Origin: Clostridia bacterium
Lineage (GTDB): Bacteria; Bacillota; Clostridia; TANB77; CAG-508
Direction: 5' to 3'
Assembly (NCBI GenBank): GCA_022791735.1
Contig: JAAVZQ010000019.1
Location: forward strand, 1 to 7,121
Length of the DNA: 7,121 bases
Under the pieces are notes generated by a model, which did not search any database, had not been told where the DNA came from, and was given only the letters and a program-made list of their open reading frames with translations. The first letter of the stretch is position 1. Each line of letters begins with the position of its first letter. A program made the position numbers and the translations under genes. Positions 1 through 5,084 of this stretch are shown in pieces.

Positions 1-73
1 TATAGTAGGATTTGGATTTGATATAGATAATAATTATAGGAATTTACCATATGTAGCCTCTTTGGAAGGGTAA
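1..73 (+). CDS. hpt: Hypoxanthine phosphoribosyltransferase, C-terminal end (partial)
   Basis: Only the last 23 codons are present, read from position 2 to a TAA at 71-73. They give IVGFGFDIDNNYRNLPYVA followed by SLEG. The pattern V-G-(Y/F)-G-hydrophobic-D then YRNLPY is the characteristic C-terminus of bacterial HPRT, the purine-salvage enzyme that converts hypoxanthine or guanine plus PRPP to IMP or GMP in the cytoplasm. The conserved Arg of YRNLPY is an AGG codon, so AGG is a normal sense codon here. The start and the PRPP-binding loop lie outside the window. An hpt-uvrC order may be conserved in related genomes, but I cannot check this. The identification rests on a short tail, so it is probable but not certain. 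Confidence 0.7.
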   Translation, partial: IVGFGFDIDNNYRNLPYVASLEG

Positions 74-94
74 ATTATTATAATTCATAGTTCT

Positions 95-239
95 AATATC
101 GTTTGTCCTGCCACGGGTAGTTATTAATAATTCCAAGAAAACCTCACCACTTTAAGAAAATGTAAAAAGCAAAGCTCAAACATTTTCTAAAGTGTAGGAG
201 TATTCTTGATAATTATTAATAGAACTACCCTGCGCGGAC
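95..239. repeat. Long imperfect hairpin repeat, apparently a nested copy of the 4908 element
   Basis: This element fills most of the 200-bp gap between hpt and uvrC. It opens with AATATCGTTTGTCCTGC (95-111), nearly identical to 4908-4924. The outer arms GGGTAGTT and AACTACCC flank an inner inverted repeat whose clearest arms are 148-163 (CACTTTAAGAAAATGT) and 180-194 (ACATTTTCTAAAGTG), with a 16-nt loop. Compared with the short copy at 4908, an extra 83 bp (130-212) sits in the loop between two copies of TTATTAATA (121-129 and 213-221). This looks like a hairpin element inserted with a 9-bp target duplication, although TTATTAATA is itself near-palindromic. No ORF was seen. It could also form a transcript hairpin downstream of hpt. 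Confidence 0.7.
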
Positions 240-273
240 TTTAAGTTAGTTTAGCTTTTGATTGGGAGATAAC

Positions 274-2067
274 ATGTTTATAATTGAAGATGAATTGAAA
301 AAGCTTCCACGGAAAACCACGGTGTATACTTAATGAAAGATAAAAATGACAAAATTATATATGTAGGGAAAGCCATATCATTGAAAAACAGGGTAAGACA
401 GTACTTTAGGAAAAACAATAAGACAGCAAGAATAGAAAAGATGGTTTCACTTATAGACCATTTTGAGTACATAGTAGTGGATAATGAGGCAGAAGCTTTA
501 ATTTTAGAGTGTAATTTAATAAAAAAGAATAGACCTAAATTTAATGTGCTTTTAAAAGACGACAAAAGCTACCCATATATAAAAGTAGCATTAAAAGAAG
601 AATATCCAAATATATATATAACCAGAAAATATATAAAAGACGGTTCAAAATATTTTGGACCTTACGCAAACCCACGGAAGCGCAAAAGAAATGGTTGATT
701 TCATAAAATCTAGATTTAAAATAAGACAATGTAGAAATTTTAAATCTAATAAAAGAGTATGCCTAAACTACCATATAGGTAGATGCCTAGGACCATGTGC
801 AAATGAAGTTTCAAAAGAAGATTACCAAAAGCAAATAGACCAAATAATAATGCTACTGGAGCGGAAAAATAGATAAGGTAAAAAAAGAGCTAGAAAAAGA
901 TATGCAAAAAGCTGCAATAAATCAAAAATATGAAGAAGCAGCAAATCTTAGAGATAAAATACAAGCAATAGAAAATATAACACAAAAACAAAAAGTATCA
1001 AACATGGTTGAAAACAATATAGATGTAATTGGAGTAGCTAAAAATGACATGAACTGCGTGGTAGAGATATTCTTCGTAAGAGGCAGTAAAATGATAGGAA
1101 GAGAACACTATTTCCTAGATGAGCTAAAAGACATGGAAATACCAGAGATAATTTCAGGATTTATAAAAGAATATTATTTAAACAGTGAAAGTCTTCCAAC
1201 TAAAATAATGATTGAAGAAGAAATAGAAGATGAAGAAATATTATCTAGTGTGCTATCAAGAAATGCAGGAAGAAAAGTGGAGATAAAATCCCCTAAAAAA
1301 GGAGAAAAGCTTCGTTTTGTAGAAATGGCAAAAAATAATGCAAAAGTGACATTAGAAAATAAACAAGAAGATAAATATGAAATACTAAAAGAGTTTAAAG
1401 AAAAATTAGACTTAGAAAAATTACCACTAAAAATCGAAACCTTTGATATATCTAATATATCAGGAACAAATATAGTTGCACGGTATGAGCGTTATAAAAG
1501 ACGGAAAAATAAATAAATCATTATCAAGAAGATTTAAAATAAAAACAGTATATGGACAAGATGATCCAAGGTGTATGGAGGAAGTTATAGAAAGAAGAAT
1601 AAGGCGCTCACTTGGAGAAGAAAATCAAGGATTTGGAAATTTACCAGATGCAATATTCGTAGACCGGAGGAATTACACAAATTAGAGCTGCTCTTGAAGC
1701 ATGCAAAAAATGTGATGTAGAAATACCAATCTTTGGTATGGTAAAAAATGATAAACACAGAACCAGAGCACTTATAACGAAAGAAAGAAAAGAAATTGAA
1801 ATATCAGAAAATGCACTAAACTTAATAACTAGATTTCAAGATACAGTACATGATACAGCAATTGAATATCATAGGAAATTAAGAGACAAAGAAATGTCAA
1901 AATCAGCATTAGACGAAATAGAAGGAATAGGCGAGAAGAAAAAAGAGCTATTACTAAAAGAATTTAGTAGTATAGAAGAGATAAGAGATGCAGATATAAG
2001 AGAATTAACTAAGATAAAAGGCATAAATGAAGAATTAGCAAGAAAAATAAAAGAAAATCTAAAATAA
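274..2067 (+). CDS. uvrC: UvrABC system protein C, read through six CGG +1 shifts
   Basis: Excinuclease subunit C makes both incisions around DNA lesions marked by UvrA/UvrB in nucleotide excision repair. The ATG at 274 follows GGGAG (264-268) and gives MFIIEDELKKLP, the family's usual opening. Dropping one C at 310, 320, 675, 862, 1481 and 1665 yields one 595-aa protein, normal for UvrC. The GIY-YIG domain has G16-V-Y, IIYVGKA with Y29, R39 and Y43, and the likely catalytic E78 in LILECNLIK. A UvrB-binding UVR motif lies near 205-240 (NQKYEEAANLRDKI). The RNase H-like domain has FDIS with D390, FVDGG with D462, and H524 in QDTVHDTAIEYHRK. Tandem helix-hairpin-helix motifs fill about 543-595. 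In the unshifted frame, translation would stop at 331-333 after about 19 codons. No internal stop or lost catalytic residue remains after repair, so this is not a decayed gene. Confidence 0.93.
310..324 (+). other. Two tandem CGG +1 recoding sites at the start of uvrC
   Basis: After CCA (Pro12) the frame meets CGG at 310-312. Skipping C310 gives GGA AAA CCA (G13 K14 P15). The frame then meets CGG again at 320-322, and skipping C320 gives GGT GTA TAC (G16 V17 Y18) of the GIY motif. Without the first shift, translation stops at TAA 331-333. With only the first shift, it stops at TAA 341-343. Both shifts are needed, only ten bases apart. Confidence 0.9.
675..678 (+). other. CGG +1 recoding site 3 (uvrC Gly134)
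   Basis: The frame reads TAC GCA AAC CCA then CGG. Skipping C675 gives GGA AGC GCA AAA GAA, i.e. YFGPYANPGSAKE, matching UvrC proteins which have GPY followed by a conserved Gly. Unshifted, translation ends at TGA 696-698. Confidence 0.9.
862..865 (+). other. CGG +1 recoding site 4 (uvrC Gly196)
   Basis: CTG GAG meets CGG; skipping C862 gives GGA AAA ATA GAT, the L-x-G-K segment that precedes the UVR region in UvrC. Unshifted, translation ends at TAA 874-876. Confidence 0.9.
1481..1484 (+). other. CGG +1 recoding site 5 (uvrC Gly402)
   Basis: GTT GCA meets CGG; skipping C1481 gives GGT ATG AGC GTT, joining FDISNISGTNIVA to GMSVIKDGK across the C-terminal nuclease core. The nearby GACGGA at 1499-1504 is GAC GGA in frame, so its CGG is out of phase and causes no break. 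Unshifted, translation ends at TAA 1514-1516. Confidence 0.9.
1665..1668 (+). other. CGG +1 recoding site 6 (uvrC Gly463, FVDGG)
   Basis: TTC GTA GAC meets CGG; skipping C1665 gives GGA GGA ATT ACA CAA, forming FVDGGITQ, the conserved motif carrying a catalytic Asp of the second UvrC nuclease. Unshifted, translation ends at TAG 1683-1685. Confidence 0.92.
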
Positions 2068-2126
2068 ACATATAATTTTGGGCATAAAACTTGTGCTAAG
2101 AAGTGATTTCCCTGAATATATTTTAA

Positions 2127-2132
2127 TATAAT
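2127..2132 (+). promoter_or_regulatory. Possible -10 box for the small ORF and methyltransferase gene
   Basis: TATAAT at 2127-2132 lies 49 bases before the ATG at 2181. The best -35 at a 17-base spacing is TGATTT (2104-2109), which is weak. A weak A/T stem (2133-2139 with 2149-2155) follows. In such A+T-rich DNA a lone TATAAT is modest evidence. Confidence 0.35.
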
Positions 2133-2180
2133 AGAAAATCTTTATAGAATTTTCTGAGGTTTAAAAAGGGGGAATTACAA

Positions 2181-2282
2181 ATGAAAAAATTTATGATATT
2201 TTTAATAGGAATAGGTGCAATATTTTTTATAATATATTTAGCATTAATGGCAAGCTTTTTCAATATACTAGGAAGCATCTAG
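2181..2282 (+). CDS. 33-aa predicted membrane peptide
   Basis: A strong ribosome-binding site (AAAAAGGGGG, 2163-2172) sits 8 bases before ATG 2181. The product is MKKFMIFLIGIGAIFFIIYL followed by ALMASFFNILGSI. After a two-Lys start it is almost wholly hydrophobic, so it should form one membrane helix with its N-terminus probably cytoplasmic. It ends 15 bases before the methyltransferase ATG, so the two are likely co-transcribed. I do not recognise a family. It could be a real small membrane protein or a leader peptide for the downstream gene. Its three glycines are plain GGN codons without a preceding C. Confidence 0.6.
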   Translation: MKKFMIFLIGIGAIFFIIYLALMASFFNILGSI

Positions 2283-2297
2283 AAAGGAAAATTTTTA

Positions 2298-3162
2298 ATG
2301 GATATAGCAAAAAATTGGAGCGAATACGAAATATTAGATATGGCAAATGGGGAAAAACTAGAAAGATGGGGGAACATTTTTTTAGTACGTCCAGATCCAC
2401 AAATAATTTGGAAAACCAAAGAACATCCAAATTTATGGGACAAGGCGTATGCAATATATAGGAGAAGTAAAACAGGTGGTGGAGCATGGGAATACAAAAA
2501 AAGGCTACCACCTGTTTGGCATGTTCATTATAAGGACTTAACATTTAATATAAAACCTATGGGATTTAAGCATACAGGGTTATTCCCAGAACAAGCAGTA
2601 AACTGGGATTGGATAAGAGAAAAAATAAAAGCAGAAAAAAGAGAAATCAAAGTTCTAAATTTATTTGCATATACAGGAGGAGCGACAGTTGCAGCACTAA
2701 GTGCAGGAGCGAGCGTGTGCCATGTAGATAGCTCAAAAGGGATGACAACATGGGCAAAAGAAAATGTTGAGGTTTCACGGATTAGCAGATAAAAAGGTTA
2801 GGTATATTGTAGATGATGTTATAAAGTTTGTAAATCGTGAGATAAGGAGAGGAAACAAATATGATGCTATAATTATGGATCCACCATCTTACGGAAGAGG
2901 GGCAAACGGAGAAGTATGGCAGTTTGAAGAAAATATCGCAGACTTAGTAGAGCTTTGTGAAAAAGTATTATCAGACAATCCGTTGTTTTTCCTTATAAAT
3001 TCATATACAACAGGGATATCGTCAAAAGTTTTAGAAAATATTTTAAATTTAAGCATAGGTAAAAAATATAAAGGCAAGGCATATTCAGGAGAAATAGGAC
3101 TTCCTATGACAGGCTCAAAGATTGTTTTGCCTTGTGGGATATACGGCAGATACGAATTTTAA
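2298..3162 (+). CDS. Class I SAM-dependent methyltransferase (RlmI-like), one CGG +1 shift
   Basis: Dropping C2778 joins the two halves into a 287-aa protein. The ATG at 2298 follows AGAAAGGA (2281-2288). The N-terminal part (NGEKLERWGNIFLVRPDPQ, then KPMGFKHTGLFPEQ) resembles the clostridial group of PF10672-type methyltransferases related to RlmI. The Rossmann motif I is LNLFAYTGGATVAALSAGA (about 120-138), with acidic D144 in the next strand (VDSSKGM) and the substrate-site motif DPPSYGRG starting at D194. RlmI-type enzymes methylate cytosine in 23S rRNA; this protein is shorter and lacks an obvious PUA domain, so the substrate is unknown. The likely chemistry is cytoplasmic RNA base methylation, by family inference only. 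Unshifted, translation stops at 2790-2792, before the DPPSY motif, giving a dead fragment. Confidence 0.88.
2778..2781 (+). other. CGG +1 recoding site 7 (methyltransferase Gly161)
   Basis: GAG GTT TCA meets CGG; skipping C2778 gives GGA TTA GCA GAT, forming ENVEVSGLADKKVRYI, the usual N-x-x-x-S-G-L segment of these methyltransferases. The out-of-phase CGGs downstream (TAC GGA at 2890-2895, AAC GGA, TAC GGC) do not disturb the frame. Confidence 0.9.
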
Positions 3163-3288
3163 AGTTGGAAATAGAATCAGCATATTGCGTCGTTGTTGCT
3201 CGATAAATTTCCCATCAATGTGCACTAGCACGCCTCAGGGAATATTTATCTCACACGCCTAGCACTATACTAATTCTATTTCCAACTT
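3162..3288. repeat. 127-bp element with 16-bp perfect terminal inverted repeats
   Basis: AAGTTGGAAATAGAAT (3162-3177) is exactly complementary to ATTCTATTTCCAACTT (3273-3288). An inner imperfect stem joins ATAAATTTCCC (3203-3213) to GGGAATATTTAT (3238-3249). The centre holds related copies of an AGCAC/CACGCCT motif in both orders (GCACTAGCACGCCT and CACGCCTAGCAC). No ORF. It starts at the last base of the methyltransferase stop codon and ends 38 bases before the next ATG. It looks like a non-autonomous hairpin/MITE-type intergenic repeat, or a stable structured RNA. There is no long T-run after it, so a simple terminator is unlikely. Confidence 0.7.
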
Positions 3289-3325
3289 AGTTTGAGACTT
3301 TCGTTTAGTGAAAGGAATAGAGAAA

Positions 3326-4009
3326 ATGCAAAACTTAAAAATAATATACGAAGATAATCACATAATTGTAGTAGAAAAAATACCCAATGTACCTTCACAA
3401 GAGGATAAAACAGAAGATGTTAGTATGCTTACTTTAATAAAAGAATATCTAAAAGAAAAGTACCAAAAGCCACGGGAATGTGTATTTGGCATTAATACAT
3501 AGACTAGATAGACCAGTTGGTGGAGTTATGGTGTTTGCTAAAACATCTAAAGCAGCAGGAAGGCTTAGTGAAGACGTAAGAGAGAGAAAAATACAAAAAG
3601 AATATCTATGTATAGTAGACCGGAAAAATGGAAAAGCCAAAAGGTACACTTGAAAATTATCTACTAAAAAATCAACAAAAAAACACAAGTAAAGTTGTAA
3701 AAGAAGGTACAAAAAATGCGAAGCTTGCAAAACTTGATTATGAAGCTATATTATACAATGAAGAAATAAATTTATCTGTCTTAAAAATAAAGCTTCATAC
3801 AGGAAGACATCATCAAATAAGAGTGCAACTAGCAAATATACGGACATAGCATATGTGGTGACCAGAAATATGGAACAAGAGGAAGAGGAAAACAAATTGC
3901 ACTGTGGGCATATAAGCTAAAATTTACACATCCTGTGACAAAAAAAGAACTAGAATTTGAAGACTATCCAGAAAAAATCGGTTCATGGAAGATATTAGAA
4001 GACCTATAA
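3326..4009 (+). CDS. RluA-family RNA pseudouridine synthase, three CGG +1 shifts
   Basis: This enzyme isomerises uridine to pseudouridine in rRNA or tRNA. The ATG at 3326 is preferred over the in-frame GTG at 3308 because AAAGGA (3311-3316) lies 9 bases before the ATG and the family starts near LKIIYEDNHIIVVEK. Skipping C3473, C3621 and C3841 gives 226 aa. It contains HRLDRPVGGVMVFAKTSKAA with catalytic D61, and LHTGRHHQIRVQLANIGHS, the second conserved block. There is no S4 domain, as in short clostridial RluA-type proteins opening with this NVPSQ segment. The target nucleotide cannot be told. Unshifted, translation ends at 3500-3502, before the catalytic Asp is reached in frame. The gene ends inside its own terminator hairpin. 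Confidence 0.92.
3473..3476 (+). other. CGG +1 recoding site 8 (RluA-family Gly50)
   Basis: CAA AAG CCA meets CGG; skipping C3473 gives GGG AAT GTG TAT TTG, forming YQKPGNVYLALIHRLDR just before the catalytic motif. Unshifted, translation ends at TAG 3500-3502. Confidence 0.92.
3621..3624 (+). other. CGG +1 recoding site 9 (RluA-family Gly99)
   Basis: ATA GTA GAC meets CGG; skipping C3621 gives GGA AAA ATG GAA AAG, forming EYLCIVDGKMEKPKGTL. This is the usual Y-x-x-x-V-x-G segment of RluA enzymes. Unshifted, translation ends at TGA 3651-3653. Confidence 0.9.
3841..3844 (+). other. CGG +1 recoding site 10 (RluA-family Gly172)
   Basis: GCA AAT ATA meets CGG; skipping C3841 gives GGA CAT AGC ATA, forming IRVQLANIGHSICGDQKYG, where the family has a conserved Gly-His followed by I-x-GD-x-x-YG. 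Unshifted, translation ends at TAG 3847-3849. Confidence 0.92.
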
Positions 4010-4029
4010 AACTTAATAGGTCTTTTTTT
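4000..4029 (+). terminator. Rho-independent terminator overlapping the pseudouridine synthase stop
   Basis: AGACCTA (4000-4006) pairs with TAGGTCT (4017-4023) around a 10-base loop, followed at once by a run of Ts to 4029. The stop TAA (4007-4009) lies in the loop. This ends the transcript, so the next gene needs its own promoter in the 46-base gap; I see no convincing one there. Confidence 0.75.
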
Positions 4030-4063
4030 ATGCCCAAACACATATATATTTACAAAAAAATAT

Positions 4064-4078
4064 AGGAGGAAAATAGTG
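4064..4078 (+). promoter_or_regulatory. RBS fixing a GTG start
   Basis: AGGAGG (4064-4069) stands 6 bases before GTG 4076. No nearby ATG fits, and the GTG start gives a Lys-rich end plus a membrane segment as expected of PdaA-type proteins. Confidence 0.8.
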
Positions 4079-4889
4079 AAAAAGATAAGTAAAAAAATAA
4101 AGAGTTTAGTAATTCTATTTATAGCAGTTACAATACTTTGCATATACAGCTATGGAAAAAATCAAGAAAGTATATTGACAAGTGTTTTAGCTGTAAGCGG
4201 AACAAAAATAGAGTGGGGCATAAAAAGAAGTGAAAATCATGAACAACCAGAACTTCGGGAAAGTAAATATAAGTTTAATGGCACAATATGAACGGAATTT
4301 GCATGGGAAACAAAGAGAAGAAGTATGTATATTTAACATTTGATGAAGGTTATGAAGCGGGATACACAGAGAAAATATTGGATAGCTTAAAACAAGAAAA
4401 TGTAAAAGCTACATTTTTTGTGACAGCACATTATATAAATACAGCATCAGATATTGTACAAAGGATGATAGATGAGCGGGCATATCGTTCGGGAACCATA
4501 CAGTAAACCATAAGAGCTTACCAGACCTAAATGAAGAAGCAGTAGAACAAGAAGTAATGAAACTGCACAAAACAGTATATGAAAAATACAACTATGAAAT
4601 GAAATACTTAAGGCCACCAAAAGGAGAATATAGCGAAAAAACACTAGAAATTACTAAAAATCTAGGATATACAAATGTAATGTGGTCATTAGCCTATGAT
4701 GATTGGGATGAAAAAAAACAAGGAAGAACAGAATATGGTAAGCAAAAAGTATTAGACAATATTCATCCAGGAGCAGTAATTTTGCTTCATGCAACCTCAA
4801 AAGATAATAGTGAAATTCTTTCAGAAATAATACAAGAAACAAGGAAAATGGGGTATGAATTTAAAACCTTAGATGAGTTTGAAAGATAG
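4076..4889 (+). CDS. pdaA: PdaA-like polysaccharide deacetylase, four CGG +1 shifts
   Basis: Family 4 carbohydrate esterase. PdaA removes the N-acetyl group from muramic acid during muramic-delta-lactam formation in spore-cortex peptidoglycan. Skipping C4256, C4293, C4477 and C4490 gives 269 aa. Residues about 9-26 form a signal anchor (SLVILFIAVTILCIYSYG), so the enzyme acts outside the membrane. The PdaA-type lead-in WGIKRSENHEQPELGK and YEGICMGNKEKK is followed by LTFDEGY (catalytic D89; TFDEG where many relatives have TFDDG or TFDNG), GHIVGNHTVNHKS (metal ligands H140 and H144), LRPPKG (178-182), DDWD (207-210) and LLHATSKD (H237). The WGxKR lead-in and HATSKD tail favour PdaA over other deacetylases, but a sporulation role is inferred from family only. 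Unshifted, translation stops at 4289-4291, before the catalytic domain. Confidence 0.9.
4256..4259 (+). other. CGG +1 recoding site 11 (PdaA Gly61)
   Basis: CCA GAA CTT meets CGG; skipping C4256 gives GGG AAA GTA AAT, forming SENHEQPELGKVNISLM. PdaA proteins also carry a Gly-Lys here. Unshifted, translation ends at TGA 4289-4291. Confidence 0.87.
4293..4296 (+). other. CGG +1 recoding site 12 (PdaA Gly73)
   Basis: CAA TAT GAA meets CGG; skipping C4293 gives GGA ATT TGC ATG, forming AQYEGICMGNKEKKYVYLTF, matching the Y-(D/N/E)-x-(I/F)-Y-x-G region of PdaA. Without this shift the frame ends at TGA 4341-4343. Confidence 0.87.
4477..4493 (+). other. Two close CGG +1 recoding sites in the PdaA metal-binding motif
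   Basis: ATA GAT GAG meets CGG at 4477; skipping C4477 gives GGG CAT ATC GTT. That meets CGG at 4490; skipping C4490 gives GGG AAC CAT ACA GTA AAC CAT. Together they form DEGHIVGNHTVNHKS, an almost invariant block of NodB-type deacetylases. Without the first shift translation ends at TAA 4504-4506; with only the first, at TAA 4511-4513. Confidence 0.93.
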
Positions 4890-4907
4890 ATACAATTCAC
4901 AGCTTAA

Positions 4908-4956
4908 AATATCGTTAGTCCTGCGAACTTGGTAGTTATTAATAGAACTACCCTGC
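4908..4956. repeat. Short hairpin repeat, simple copy of the 95-239 element
   Basis: AATATCGTTAGTCCTGC (4908-4924) matches 95-111 with one mismatch, and GGTAGTT (4931-4937) pairs with AACTACC (4946-4952) around ATTAATAG. The CCCTGC after the stem is also shared. An ATTTTT run follows at 4960-4965, so it might end the pdaA transcript, though the run starts several bases after the stem. It lacks the 83-bp insert of the first copy. Confidence 0.65.
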
Positions 4957-5017
4957 ACAAATTTTTAATGTTATTGGCCGTGAATAGTTATCTATGAAAA
5001 ATGCAAAAAAATTCGTC

Positions 5018-5046
5018 TTGATTTAATAAAGAAAAAAATATATAAT
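5018..5046 (+). promoter_or_regulatory. Sigma-A-type promoter for the glycosyltransferase gene
   Basis: TTGATT (5018-5023), a 17-base spacer and TATAAT (5041-5046) make a good vegetative promoter. The gene begins 39 bases after the -10, with AAAGGA at 5067-5072 as the ribosome-binding site. Confidence 0.75.
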
Positions 5047-5084
5047 GTATACAATATATATAAAATAAAGGAATAAAATAAATA

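Noticed and set aside
38..40. AGG as another shifting codon, by analogy with Perkinsus
   Set aside because: AGG reads as the conserved Arg of YRNLPY here and as Arg in uvrC and the methyltransferase without any break.
112..118. CGG in CACGGGT of the first repeat as a recoding site
   Set aside because: It lies in a non-coding hairpin with no reading frame around it.
278..565. 95-aa open frame on the - strand at the start of uvrC
   Set aside because: Antisense shadow of the UvrC GIY-YIG domain, with low-complexity Phe/Leu/Ser content.
1499..1504. GACGGA as a further recoding site
   Set aside because: Read in the established frame it is GAC GGA (Asp-Gly) of KDGKINK, so CGG is out of phase and no shift is needed.
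274..4889. Four adjacent pseudogenes broken by frameshifts
   Set aside because: All 14 lesions are the same single C before a Gly codon, with no stops, deletions or lost catalytic residues after repair. Random decay would give mixed lesions.
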